Below are positions 14,300 through 22,235 of a DNA stretch of 37,446 bases, one piece after another. The notes beneath the pieces were generated by a model. It was not told the origin of the DNA. It was given only the letters and a program-made list of their open reading frames with translations, and did no database searches. The number at the start of each line of letters is the position of its first letter. Position 1 is the stretch's first letter. The translations under genes were made by a program, and so were the position numbers. The DNA comes from Oscillospiraceae bacterium (lineage in GTDB: Bacteria > Bacillota > Clostridia > Oscillospirales > Oscillospiraceae): contig JAGPMA010000022.1 in the NCBI GenBank assembly GCA_018053145.1, forward strand, positions 1 through 37,446. Reading direction: 5' to 3'.

Positions 14300-16087
14300 T
14301 TATCTCTTGTAAATTGCTTTAAACTTGCAGCTGTCGATGCAGGCGCCGCACTTTATACACTTTTCGGTGTCAATAACATGAGCGTTCTTAACTTCGCCGG
14401 CAATAGCCGAGGCAGGGCAGTTGCGCGCACATAGGGTGCAGCCCTTGCACTTTTCTGCGTCGATGTAGTAGTTGAGAAGCTTCTTGCATACGCCGGAGGG
14501 GCAGCGTTTGTCGATAACGTGAGCTTCATATTCATCACGGAAATAGCGCAGTGTGGACAAAACAGGATTCGGGGAAGTTTGTCCGAGACCGCAGAGGGAG
14601 TTCTCCTTGATGTAGTAGCAAAGAGACTCGAGTCTGTCAAGGTCTTCAAGCTCTCCGTTGCCGGAGGTGATTTTTTCGAGAATTTCCAGCATACGACGGT
14701 TACCGACACGGCAGGGTGTGCATTTGCCGCAGCTTTCGTCAACTGTAAATTCAAGGAAGAACTTTGCGATGTCGACCATGCAGTTGTCCTCGTCCATGAC
14801 AATCATTCCGCCGGAGCCAATCATGGAGCCGATGGAAATCAGGTTGTCATAGTCGACGGGAATGTCCATAAGGCTTGCGGGGATACAGCCGCCGGAAGGT
14901 CCGCCGGTCTGAACAGCCTTGAACTTCTTACCGTTGGGGATGCCACCGCCGATTTCCTCGATGATTTCGCGGAGGGTTGTGCCCATGGGGATTTCAACAA
15001 GACCTGTGTGGTTAATCTTGCCACCGAGAGCAAAGACCTTTGTTCCTTTGGACTTCTCTGTGCCCATGGAAGCAAACCAATCTGCGCCCTTGAGAATGAT
15101 TTGAGGTACGTTTGCGTAGGTTTCGACGTTGTTGTTCATTGTGGGCTTGCCGAAAAGACCCTTGACTGCAGGGAATGGAGGACGGGGACGGGGGTCGCCG
15201 CGCTTGCCTTCGATGGAGTTGAGCAGAGCGGTTTCCTCGCCGCAGACGAAAGCGCCTGCGCCCAAACGGATGTCGAGGTCGAAGTCAAAACCAGTTCCAA
15301 GAATATTCTTTCCCAAAAGTCCGACTTCTCTCGCCTGAGCGATGGCAATTTTTAGACGCTTAACAGCGATGGGGTATTCCGCACGGACATAGATATAGCC
15401 GAAGGAAGCTCCAATCGCATAACCAGCGATTGCCATGGCTTCGATAACGCAATGGGGGTCGCCCTCAAGAACGCTGCGGTCCATGAATGCGCCGGGGTCG
15501 CCTTCGTCGGCGTTGCAGCAGACATATTTTATATCGCTCTTCTGTACAGCGGTAAAGCTCCACTTTTTGCCTGTGGGGAAGCCGCCGCCTCCGCGTCCGC
15601 GAAGCCCGCTGTCGGAAATTACTTTGATAACCTCATCCGGCGTCATTTCGGTGAGCACCTTTGCAAGTGCCATGTAGCCGTCGTAAGCGATGTATTCGTT
15701 GATGTTTTCAGGGTCGATAACGCCGCAGTTGCGCAGAGCGACGCGCTTTTGTTTGCGGTAGAAATCGGTGTCGTCAAGGCTGAGAACTGTGTCTTCAACA
15801 ACAGTCTCGGTGTAAAGCAAACGCTTTACAAGTCGGCCCTTAAGCAGATGCTCGGTGACAATTTCCTTAACGTCTTCGCTCTTAACCTGAGAGTAGAAAG
15901 CGCCCTCGGGATAGATGACAACGACGGGGCCGAGTGCGCAAAGACCAAAGCATCCAGTTTTTATGACTTTAACTTCGTCGCCGAGACCGGCGCTTTTCAG
16001 CTCGGTTTCGAAGACTTCAATTAGTTTATCGCTTCCGGAGGAATGACAGCCTGTACCGCCGCAAACGAGGATATGTGAACGAACCAT
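14300..16087 (-). CDS. hydB: HydB/HndC: NuoF-like NADH-binding subunit of the hydrogenase
   Basis: A 595-residue flavoprotein. In order: a thioredoxin-like [2Fe-2S] domain (Cys9, Cys14 and later GCFGLC), an FMN/NAD(H) domain with GLRGRGGGGFPTGKKW, an SLBB-like segment, and an NADH_4Fe-4S domain with CGKCTPCRVG. The C-terminal two-cluster ferredoxin has CKGCTLCARNCP and CIKCGACIDSCK. In HydABC this is the subunit where NADH meets the flavin and where electron bifurcation or confurcation with ferredoxin is thought to occur. AAGGAGG lies 7 bases before the ATG. It lies between the HndB-like gene and hydA. Confidence 0.95.
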   Translation of the reverse strand: MVRSHILVCGGTGCHSSGSDKLIEVFETELKSAGLGDEVKVIKTGCFGLCALGPVVVIYPEGAFYSQVKSEDVKEIVTEHLLKGRLVKRLLYTETVVEDTVLSLDDTDFYRKQKRVALRNCGVIDPENINEYIAYDGYMALAKVLTEMTPDEVIKVISDSGLRGRGGGGFPTGKKWSFTAVQKSDIKYVCCNADEGDPGAFMDRSVLEGDPHCVIEAMAIAGYAIGASFGYIYVRAEYPIAVKRLKIAIAQAREVGLLGKNILGTGFDFDLDIRLGAGAFVCGEETALLNSIEGKRGDPRPRPPFPAVKGLFGKPTMNNNVETYANVPQIILKGADWFASMGTEKSKGTKVFALGGKINHTGLVEIPMGTTLREIIEEIGGGIPNGKKFKAVQTGGPSGGCIPASLMDIPVDYDNLISIGSMIGSGGMIVMDEDNCMVDIAKFFLEFTVDESCGKCTPCRVGNRRMLEILEKITSGNGELEDLDRLESLCYYIKENSLCGLGQTSPNPVLSTLRYFRDEYEAHVIDKRCPSGVCKKLLNYYIDAEKCKGCTLCARNCPASAIAGEVKNAHVIDTEKCIKCGACIDSCKFKAIYKR

Positions 16088-16099
16088 TTAATAACCTCC

Positions 16100-16471
16100 T
16101 TAATTTGCGTTGGCGCCGATGGTGTATTCAACCACGGGGCTGCCGTTTACTACGTGCGACGCGATAATCTGGGGCACCTTTTCAGGGGTGACATGTACAT
16201 ATGTGGTTTTTGTGCCGTCGGCATCATATATTTCGATTACCGGCTCAAACTGACAGATTCCGATGCAGCCTGTCTGAGCGACGGCGACATCGGTAAGCTT
16301 GCGGGTTTCGACTTCCTTGACGCAAGCGGCAAGAACGGGACGGGCGCCTGCTGCGATTCCGCAGGTTGCCATACCAACGACAATTCTAACGCGGGTTTCG
16401 CCATCCTTGCGAACGCCGATTTTTGTCTTCATCTCGTCGCGCAAAGCCTGAAGTTCTGCTAAACTCTTCAT
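16100..16471 (-). CDS. HndB-like thioredoxin-fold [2Fe-2S] protein
   Basis: A 123-residue protein related to HndB of the NADP-reducing hydrogenase of Desulfovibrio fructosovorans. Conserved cysteines are in VGMATCGIAAGA and QTGCIGICQFEP, the four-Cys pattern of thioredoxin-like [2Fe-2S] ferredoxins. It may be an extra electron-transfer subunit of the hydrogenase or a small carrier. It has AGGAGG before the ATG and is followed by hydB after 12 bases. Confidence 0.88.
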   Translation of the reverse strand: MKSLAELQALRDEMKTKIGVRKDGETRVRIVVGMATCGIAAGARPVLAACVKEVETRKLTDVAVAQTGCIGICQFEPVIEIYDADGTKTTYVHVTPEKVPQIIASHVVNGSPVVEYTIGANAN

Positions 16472-16494
16472 CTTTGGATTACCTCCTGTGTTGT

Positions 16495-16515
16495 GGAAAC
16501 ATATTGTATGTTTCC
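16495..16515. other. Hairpin between the HATPase gene and the HndB-like gene
   Basis: GGAAACATA pairs with TATGTTTCC around TTG: a perfect 9-bp stem with no T-run after it. In the polycistronic message it could act as an mRNA processing or stability element. Confidence 0.35.
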
Positions 16516-16527
16516 CATATTTGTTAG

Positions 16528-17085
16528 CTATATATTGTGACCTGAGAGCAGATCAGAGGTGTTTTCCGCAAGAAACTCGCGGATAAACATGGAAATTTTG
16601 GGGTCATTAAGCTCAATTCCGTCAAGTATTCGGCGAAATTCGCGCGTATCCAGTGTCATTTTGGCTCCATCAATGAGACGTTTGTATACAAAATCGATAT
16701 GCGGATTGCAGTGGATGAGCGTGCTGATGGTTTCATTAATGTCGCCGAGCGGCATAAGATCAATGCTTGAACGTATAAAATCGGCCTTTATAATTGTGCC
16801 AATGCCGACCGTGCTTTGGATTTCAAGCTTGCCTCCGGTTAGCTCTGCCGCCATTTTGAAAAACGGGACACCCAAACCGACCTTTCTTGTTGAGCGCGTG
16901 GTGTAGAACGGATCTGTGACGTTTTTGACTTGTTCTGCCGTCATTCCGCAGCCGTTGTCGGAAATGGTTACGGAAAGAAGATCGGCCTGCGGCTTTTCCT
17001 CGATGGTAATCTCAACAAGCGTTGCGTTTGCGCGAACTGAGTTTTCCGCCACATCCAAAATGTTCATGGAAAGCTCCTGCATCAT
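16528..17085 (-). CDS. GHKL-type ATP-binding protein of the hydrogenase operon
   Basis: A 185-residue protein with a histidine-kinase-like ATPase fold but no phospho-acceptor or sensor domain. The N-box is MNILDVAENSVRANAT, G1 is SDNGCGM and G2 is TRKVGLGVPFFK. The C-terminal third (from about residue 110) is not a known kinase domain to me. Such proteins sit between the NuoE-like and HndB-like genes in many clostridial hydrogenase operons. It could be an anti-sigma-like or partner-switch kinase, or a chaperone-like ATPase. GGAGG lies 7 bases before the ATG. Function unknown. Confidence 0.85.
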   Translation of the reverse strand: MMQELSMNILDVAENSVRANATLVEITIEEKPQADLLSVTISDNGCGMTAEQVKNVTDPFYTTRSTRKVGLGVPFFKMAAELTGGKLEIQSTVGIGTIIKADFIRSSIDLMPLGDINETISTLIHCNPHIDFVYKRLIDGAKMTLDTREFRRILDGIELNDPKISMFIREFLAENTSDLLSGHNI

Positions 17086-17170
17086 AGCACTACCTCCACG
17101 TATTACACGTATTAAGTGTATTGCATATCAACTGAGATTGCCGCTCAAAAATAAGTTCATTTACTAAAAC

Positions 17171-17662
17171 TTATTCACACTTTTTCAGGATTCCGTCTAT
17201 CTGGTCCGGCGTAACCTTACCGTAAACGTCTTCATTTATGCTGAATACCGGAGCAAGTCCGCATGCGCCCATGCAGCGGCAGGCATCCAGAGAAAATTTA
17301 CCGTCGGGAGTGGTGCCGCCGTCTTCTACGTTGAGCTTCTGCTTAAGCTTGTCATAAATCTCTCCTGCACCCTTGACATAGCATGCGGTTCCAAGACAAA
17401 CGGAGATAGCGTACTTTCCCTTTGGATTAAAGGTGAACTGAGAATAAAAAGTGGCAACGCTGTAAACGTTCTCCGTTGAGATTCCCAGCTCTGCGGCGAT
17501 GACTTCGATTACAGGTTCGGGCAGATAGCCGTAGATTTCTTGCGCTACCTGCAGAATTTGAACCAACGAGTGTTCACCCTGCAGAGCCGCAATACTTTCA
17601 CGAAGCTTTTTGTCTTGTTCGGGTGTTCCGACAAAAGCAGTTGTGCATGTTTTGCTTGACAT
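17171..17662 (-). CDS. hydC: HydC/HndA: NuoE-like [2Fe-2S] subunit of the hydrogenase
   Basis: A 163-residue subunit with the helical N-terminal domain (LVQILQVAQEIYGYLP) and the thioredoxin-like [2Fe-2S] domain of the 24-kDa complex I family. The cluster ligands are in VCLGTACYVKG and CRCMGACGLAP. It passes electrons within the HydABC complex next to HydB. It is the first gene of the minus-strand operon, with GGAGG before its ATG. The gap to the next gene is 85 bases and holds only a short imperfect inverted repeat. Confidence 0.93.
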   Translation of the reverse strand: MSSKTCTTAFVGTPEQDKKLRESIAALQGEHSLVQILQVAQEIYGYLPEPVIEVIAAELGISTENVYSVATFYSQFTFNPKGKYAISVCLGTACYVKGAGEIYDKLKQKLNVEDGGTTPDGKFSLDACRCMGACGLAPVFSINEDVYGKVTPDQIDGILKKCE

Positions 17663-17834
17663 TTGCGATTCCTCCAGTTTTTATTTATAAAATGCTCTGT
17701 TGAGATGCTCTATATCGAAAAACTAAATATAGTTATTCTTCATTTTGATATATCATCCGATATAAGACTGCTGAGTGATAGAACTGGAAATGAAGGTGTT
17801 ATGTCTGGAAAATATTATTTTGCCAAGTGTGTGA

Positions 17835-17862
17835 TTGAATAAATTAAATAATATGCTATACT
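17835..17862 (+). promoter_or_regulatory. Extended -10 promoter of the HydS operon
   Basis: TTGAAT (17835-17840), 16-bp spacer, then TGCTATACT with TATACT at 17857-17862. Transcription would start near 17869, giving a leader of about 150 bases. Confidence 0.65.
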
Positions 17863-17938
17863 GCAAATAAGTGAATATCCGGTTTGCCATCGACCAGTAT
17901 ACATCGTTTCGCAGAAATATAAAACAGGAAAATATTAT

Positions 17939-17956
17939 TTGTGCATTTATTAACAA
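17939..17956. promoter_or_regulatory. Rex-like operator in the HydS operon leader
   Basis: TTGTGCATTTATTAACAA matches the recalled Rex consensus TTGTTAANNNNTTAACAA at 12 of 14 fixed positions, with one perfect half-site. It lies about 70 bp downstream of the predicted start and about 280 bp from hydC, so it could act as a roadblock for the HydS operon. Weaker than the site at 6698. Confidence 0.5.
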
Positions 17957-18016
17957 AATAGAAAACCATTAAGCGATTATTTTAAAGACACTTTATATTG
18001 GGGGGGAAAATTGATT

Positions 18017-18370
18017 ATGTTGATAAAAGAAATTAAGAAGGTTCTGGATGCGCAGATTCTTGTCGGCGAAGAATTGCTGGAGACAGAGGTTAATAACGCC
18101 TGCGGAAGCGACATGATGAGTGATGTGCTTGCCTTTGTTAAAGACCAGTCCGTCCTGATTACAGGGCTTTTAAACCAGCAAGCAATCCGTACGGCGGCAA
18201 TGATGGATATGGTTTGTGTTGTTTTTGTCCGCGGAAAGCAACCGGGAGAAGATATCCTTGAAGTCGCTAGAGAAAACGGGATTGTTGTCTTGATGACGAA
18301 ACATCGCATGTATTCAGCTTGCGGAATGCTGTACTCGGCAGGACTGAACGGAGGGTTGTCAACAAAATGA
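18017..18370 (+). CDS. DRTGG-domain protein (first copy)
   Basis: A 117-residue protein of the DRTGG-domain family, a ligand-binding-like fold also found next to CBS domains and in phosphotransacetylase-related proteins. Typical segments are ILVGEELLETEVNNACGSDMMSDVLAF, QSVLITGLLNQQAIRTA and ENGIVVLMTKHRMYSACGMLY. No catalytic motif is seen. The ATG at 18017 sits 10 bases after a run of seven G. Its stop overlaps the next gene as ATGA, so the two are coupled. In this operon it probably senses or relays a signal, but its ligand is unknown. Confidence 0.8.
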   Translation: MLIKEIKKVLDAQILVGEELLETEVNNACGSDMMSDVLAFVKDQSVLITGLLNQQAIRTAAMMDMVCVVFVRGKQPGEDILEVARENGIVVLMTKHRMYSACGMLYSAGLNGGLSTK

Positions 18371-18798
18371 GCGCTAACAGCCTGCACTATCACTTTGAGG
18401 TACCCGGCGATGATTTTACACGAGCGGGGACGGCCTCCAGCGCCGTTAAGCAGACACTTAAGCAGCTGGGGCTGAATCCCCAAACTGTGAGAAAAATGGC
18501 CATTTCCCTTTATGAGGGCGAAATTAACATGGTAATCCATGCGGGTGGCGGACAGATTGATGTGGATATCGATGACGAAAGGATCGTCGCTGTTCTGACT
18601 GACCATGGCCCCGGAATAGAAAATATTGAGCTTGCCATGCAGGAGGGCTGGTCGACAGCATCGGAACAGGTGCGCGGGCTGGGCTTTGGAGCGGGTATGG
18701 GTCTTCCGAACATGAAAAAATATTCCGATGAAATGACAATTGAAAGCAAACCGGGCAGCGGTACTAAGGTGACCGTTGTGGTCAATATTGGTGACTAA
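18367..18798 (+). CDS. Anti-sigma-factor-like HATPase (SpoIIAB/RsbW type)
   Basis: A 143-residue serine/threonine-kinase-like ATPase with a GHKL fold. The N-box is ISLYEGEINMVIHAGGG, G1 is TDHGPGIENIELAMQEGWSTAS and G2 is GLGFGAGMGLPNMKKYSD. In SpoIIAB/RsbW/RsbT proteins this domain binds a sigma factor or an STAS-domain antagonist and can phosphorylate the latter. No STAS or sigma gene is adjacent. It overlaps the DRTGG gene by 4 bases. The next gene encodes the HydS-like protein. It is a candidate output component of that sensor. Confidence 0.85.
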   Translation: MSANSLHYHFEVPGDDFTRAGTASSAVKQTLKQLGLNPQTVRKMAISLYEGEINMVIHAGGGQIDVDIDDERIVAVLTDHGPGIENIELAMQEGWSTASEQVRGLGFGAGMGLPNMKKYSDEMTIESKPGSGTKVTVVVNIGD

Positions 18799-18838
18799 TC
18801 CGGAAGACTAAACAAAGAAAAATCTTTGGAGGGTAGAA

Positions 18839-20155
18839 ATGCCAGAGTATTTTCACTCCGTTACGCTGGATAAGGACGCTTGTCGCGGCTGTATTACCTG
18901 CGTTAAAAGGTGCCCAACGGAGGCGATCCGTGTACGAGACGGAAAGGCTCAGATTATTAAAGAGCGCTGTATTGACTGCGGCGAATGTATACGCGTATGT
19001 CCGCATCATGCAAAGCATGCCGTTACTGATCCGCTGAGCGCAATTGAGCAGTTTAAATATAAAGTAGTGCTTCCGCCCCCGTCCCTCTTTGGACAATACA
19101 AGAGGCAGGAGGACTTGGAGCTTATCCGCGCTGCCTTGCGAGAGCTGGGCTTTGACGCGGTTTTCGAGGTTGCGGCCGCCGCCGAGCTTGTGTCCGAAGC
19201 AACTCGACGTGTGCTTGAGCAGGGGAAGCAGAAAAGACCTATAATTTCATCTGCCTGCCCTGCGGTGCTTCGTCTGATTCGCATTCGCTTTCCAAACCTC
19301 TTGGAAAATGTGCTGCCGCTCTCCGCTCCGATGGAGGTTGCGGCGAGCCTTGCGCGCGAGCAGGCTGTTAAAAAAACAGGACTGAAGCCGGAGGAAGTCG
19401 GAATTGTATTTATAACGCCGTGCCCTGCGAAGGCAACAGCGATAAAAAACCCGATGGGAATCGAAAAAAGCAATGTTGATTTAGCTGTTTCTGTCAGCGA
19501 AATATATCCGCTTTTGCTTGCGGCGATGAACAAATGCGCCACAGCTGGGACAGGGCCGGAAACCGCACAGAGCGGACGAACCGGACTTAGCTGGGGCAAC
19601 AGCGGCGGAGAGGCCGCGGCCACCTTTACAGTCCGTTATCTTGCGGCGGATGGAATTGAGAACGTGATAAACGTACTTGAGGAGATGGAAGACGACAGGC
19701 TTTCTGACCAAGACTTTGTTGAGCTTAATGCTTGTCCCGCGGGCTGCGTGGGAGGAGTGCTGAACATTGAAAACCCATATGTGGCGGAAACCAGAATGAA
19801 GCAGCTTCGCAACTATCGTCCTGTGGCCTGTAACAGCCTACAAGGGGAGAGTGTTCCCCACGAAATCCTTTGGGATGCGGAAGTTAAACCGATTAAGGCG
19901 CTTAGCCTGGATTCGCAGCCAAAGCATTCGTTGAAAATGATGCAGAAAATCGATGAAATAGAAGCTAAATTATACGGGCTTGACTGCGGTTCCTGCGGAG
20001 CGCCTTCGTGCCGAGCGCTGGCAGAGGATATCGTGCTTGGCTTCTCTACAGAGGATGCTTGTATATATCTTTTAAAGGACAAGGTTGAAGCCGTAAGGTC
20101 CAGTATGTTGTCCTTGAAAATTGACAGCAGAGATAAAAGCGGGGAAAAACAATGA
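18839..20155 (+). CDS. HydS-like putative sensory [FeFe] hydrogenase
   Basis: A 438-residue protein. An N-terminal two-cluster ferredoxin has CRGCITCVKRCP and CIDCGECIRVCP. The H-cluster domain has altered loops: L1 SSACPAV, L2 TPCPAKATAI and L3 ELNACPAGCVGG. The C-terminus has a further Fe-S motif, CGSCGAPSC (about residues 392-400). The cysteines expected to hold the [4Fe-4S] part of the H-cluster are kept. Ala replaces the proton-relay Cys of L1, the L2 Glu is Ile, and L3 lacks the GGGxP end. These features fit the putative sensory or group D [FeFe] hydrogenases, which have low activity. It has no PAS domain, so the signal must leave by partner proteins. GGAGGG precedes the ATG. Confidence 0.88.
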   Translation: MPEYFHSVTLDKDACRGCITCVKRCPTEAIRVRDGKAQIIKERCIDCGECIRVCPHHAKHAVTDPLSAIEQFKYKVVLPPPSLFGQYKRQEDLELIRAALRELGFDAVFEVAAAAELVSEATRRVLEQGKQKRPIISSACPAVLRLIRIRFPNLLENVLPLSAPMEVAASLAREQAVKKTGLKPEEVGIVFITPCPAKATAIKNPMGIEKSNVDLAVSVSEIYPLLLAAMNKCATAGTGPETAQSGRTGLSWGNSGGEAAATFTVRYLAADGIENVINVLEEMEDDRLSDQDFVELNACPAGCVGGVLNIENPYVAETRMKQLRNYRPVACNSLQGESVPHEILWDAEVKPIKALSLDSQPKHSLKMMQKIDEIEAKLYGLDCGSCGAPSCRALAEDIVLGFSTEDACIYLLKDKVEAVRSSMLSLKIDSRDKSGEKQ

Positions 20156-20487
20156 AGGTGAAAGACTTGTGTGAAGAGCTTGGCTGGGCACTGACGAGCG
20201 GCGACGGGGAACGTGAAATAACGGGCGGCGTTTATTGCTGCGATCTTTTATCCATCGTTATGGGAAGAGCTCCAGCGGGAAGCCTTTGGATAACGGTAAT
20301 GGGAAACGTCAATGCGATGGCGGTATCGAGCCTTGCCGACACGGCCTGTGTAGTTGTTGCGGAGTCAATGCCTCTCGACGAGGAGGCACTAAATGGGGCA
20401 AGAAAGGGAGACATCACAGTTTTGCAAACCAAATTGCCCGTGTTTGAAGCCGCCGTGTTGGCTTCGGCACTTTTAAATCAGCGATAG
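20152..20487 (+). CDS. DRTGG-domain protein (second copy)
   Basis: A 111-residue DRTGG-family protein: MKVKDLCEELGWALTS, then ITGGVYCCDLLSIVMG and GSLWITVMGNVNAMAVSSLAD. It differs clearly from the first copy, so it is not a recent duplicate. Its ATG overlaps the stop of the HydS-like gene (ATGA), indicating coupled translation. The PHP gene follows after 29 bases. A direct partner role for the HydS-like protein is a reasonable guess. The ligand is unknown. Confidence 0.8.
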   Translation: MKVKDLCEELGWALTSGDGEREITGGVYCCDLLSIVMGRAPAGSLWITVMGNVNAMAVSSLADTACVVVAESMPLDEEALNGARKGDITVLQTKLPVFEAAVLASALLNQR

Positions 20488-20516
20488 TAACGCAAAGAGA
20501 AGGGGGGACGAATGCT

Positions 20517-21239
20517 GTGCCGAAATTCGCATATGATCTTCATATACACAGCTGTCTCTCACCCTGCGGCGATGCGCTTATGACACCGCCGAATATTGCG
20601 AATATGGCTTATATTAAGGGCTTGGATATAATCGCAATAACAGACCACAACAGCGCCCGAAACGTCCGCGCCGTAATGAAGGCCGCGGCAGAGCTGCCGC
20701 TGACGGTAATTCCCGGAATAGAGCTTACGACTGCCGAAGAAATTCATCTTGTTTGCCTTTTTCCCGATGTTGACAGTGCGGAGAAGGCGGGCGCGGAGCT
20801 TGAAAAGCACTTGCCGCCTGTTCAAAATCGTCCGGAGTTTTTCGGAGACCAGATCATAATGAACGAGAATGAGGAGATAACGGGAATATTTCCGTTTCTG
20901 CTCTCAAACGCTTTGGACTTGTCGATTGATAAGCTTCCGGAAATAATCAGCGGGTTTGGCGGCTTTTGCTATCCCGCTCATATCGACAGAACAGCAAACA
21001 GCATAATCTCCATTTTTGGAGCATTGCCCGATAAGCCAAAGTTCGCTTGCCTTGAGGTTCACAATCCGGCGCTGTTTTTTCGAAACTCCGAAAATGCTGG
21101 CTACAGGGAAGAGCATGTTGTCGTAACATCGTCCGACGCGCATAATCTTCATGATATTTCGGAACGTGAACACCTGCTCGAACTTGATAAGCCAAGCTTC
21201 GACGCTTTGAGAAAAGAGCTGTGCGCCGGTATGCGCTGA
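20517..21239 (+). CDS. PHP-domain phosphoesterase family protein
   Basis: A 240-residue PHP (polymerase and histidinol phosphatase) metal-dependent hydrolase. The metal ligands are visible in order: D-L-H-I-H near residues 7-11, ITDHNSARN, PGIELTT, YPAHIDRT and SSDAHNL. The substrate is not predictable; family members hydrolyse phosphomonoesters or nucleotides, including small signalling nucleotides. The start is GTG, 9 bases after GGGGGG. As the last gene of the HydS operon it could destroy or make a signal molecule, or be a phosphatase acting on a phosphorylated partner. Confidence 0.85.
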   Translation: MPKFAYDLHIHSCLSPCGDALMTPPNIANMAYIKGLDIIAITDHNSARNVRAVMKAAAELPLTVIPGIELTTAEEIHLVCLFPDVDSAEKAGAELEKHLPPVQNRPEFFGDQIIMNENEEITGIFPFLLSNALDLSIDKLPEIISGFGGFCYPAHIDRTANSIISIFGALPDKPKFACLEVHNPALFFRNSENAGYREEHVVVTSSDAHNLHDISEREHLLELDKPSFDALRKELCAGMR

Positions 21240-21413
21240 GGCCGTTGCAAGGAAGCGGATTGTTATTTTCTTAACTTATGCGGAGAAATGAAAAGACGGG
21301 TCTTACTTTTGTCAACACGCAAACAGTATTTTACTACAAAAGCACCACATTGTCAAAGTATGAGGGATGTTGCAAATCTCAAATTGATAAATTCGTAACA
21401 ATAAATAAAAACA

Positions 21414-21425
21414 ATACACGTGTAT
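21414..21425. promoter_or_regulatory. Perfect 12-bp palindrome (possible operator)
   Basis: ATACACGTGTAT is a perfect palindrome about 30 bp upstream of the -35 of the flavodoxin-family gene. A TetR- or MarR-type operator is possible. The rest of 21240-21523 is A/T-rich and shows no convincing terminator after the PHP gene. Confidence 0.35.
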
Positions 21426-21453
21426 GGTGCAAATGCAACATATTTCATAAAAA

Positions 21454-21483
21454 TTACGATGGCAAGCGTAAGTCGCGTATAAT
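21454..21483 (+). promoter_or_regulatory. Promoter of the flavodoxin-family gene
   Basis: TTACGA (21454-21459), 18-bp spacer, perfect -10 TATAAT (21478-21483). Transcription would start near 21490, about 34 bases before the ATG. Confidence 0.55.
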
Positions 21484-21523
21484 GTATTTTAAGCATTAGT
21501 TGCCTTAAGGGGGGGGCGGGAAA

Positions 21524-22231
21524 ATGAAGGTTGCACTTATTAATGGACAGAATCACAAGGGCTCAACTTATCATATCGGCAGGAGGCTTGCCGAGAAGCT
21601 TACGGATTCCGCAAATATCGCGGAAGTGTTTATGCCAAAGGATATGCCGAATTTTTGCCTTGGCTGCGCTAGGTGCATTATGGAGGACGAGAAGCTTTGT
21701 CCGCACTACGCACACATAGAACCGATTACAAGCATTATTGATTCAGCAGATGTGTTGATTTTCACTTCTCCAGTCTATGTTTTTCATGCAACTGGCTCTA
21801 TGAAGGCGCTGCTTGACCACTACGCATATCGCTGGATGCCGCATAGACCGGAAGAAAAGATGTTTACCAAACAGGGAGTTTGCATTTCAACCGCTGCAGG
21901 TGCCGGAATGAAATCAACCATCAAGGATATGCGAGACAGCCTTTCCTTCTGGGGGGTCGGAAAGATTTACAGCTTTGGGATTGCGGTTAATGCAATCAAG
22001 TGGGACGAGGTTCCTAACAAGAAAATAGCGAAAATTAAAAAAAGGACCGATGCCCTTGCCAGAGCTATTTTAAGGCGTGAGGGGAAGGCGCGTCCCTCGC
22101 TGAAGACACTTCTCTGGTTTTACGGTATTCGCCTTATGCAAAAAAAGCCCCTCAATGCCGTTGATGGAGAGTATTGGAAGGCAAAGGGCTGGCTGGGTTC
22201 GGCAAGACCGTGGAAAAGCAGTAGAACATAA
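21524..22231 (+). CDS. Flavodoxin-fold NAD(P)H-dependent oxidoreductase
   Basis: A 235-residue protein of the NADPH-dependent FMN reductase/flavodoxin-like family. The flavin phosphate loop is NGQNHKGSTYHIGRRL at the N-terminus. A C-x2-C-x2-C cluster in NFCLGCARCIMEDEKLCPHY is typical of iron-sulfur flavoprotein-related members, though too few cysteines are obvious to assert a cluster. TSPVYVFHATGSMKALLDH forms the second flavin loop. The C-terminal region (from about residue 165) is basic and Lys-rich. A G-rich ribosome binding site precedes the ATG. It is monocistronic and unrelated in strand timing to the GntR gene that converges on it. Confidence 0.8.
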   Translation: MKVALINGQNHKGSTYHIGRRLAEKLTDSANIAEVFMPKDMPNFCLGCARCIMEDEKLCPHYAHIEPITSIIDSADVLIFTSPVYVFHATGSMKALLDHYAYRWMPHRPEEKMFTKQGVCISTAAGAGMKSTIKDMRDSLSFWGVGKIYSFGIAVNAIKWDEVPNKKIAKIKKRTDALARAILRREGKARPSLKTLLWFYGIRLMQKKPLNAVDGEYWKAKGWLGSARPWKSSRT

Positions 22232-22235
22232 TGGA

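Larger units (their letters stand above)
17663..18016. promoter_or_regulatory. Intergenic control region between the hydrogenase and HydS operons
   Basis: This 354-base A/T-rich region carries the start signals of both operons. An extended -10 promoter and a Rex-like site for the plus strand are listed separately. A perfect inverted repeat TATATC-ATCC-GATATA (17749-17764) lies about 90 bases upstream of hydC, and CTATAT/ATATAG arms flank 17710-17732. Both are candidate operators. No convincing -35/-10 pair was found for hydC; the best is TTGGCA with CATAAC, 17-bp spacer, on the minus strand. Confidence 0.5.

Noticed and set aside
14519-15355. Long open frame antisense to hydB (278 codons)
   Set aside because: Same reason: it mirrors the NuoF-like coding sequence and resembles no known protein.
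21278-21499. 73-codon frame between the PHP and flavodoxin-family genes
   Set aside because: It overlaps the promoter and the 12-bp palindrome, and its composition (Lys/Asn/Tyr-rich) reflects A/T-rich intergenic DNA.
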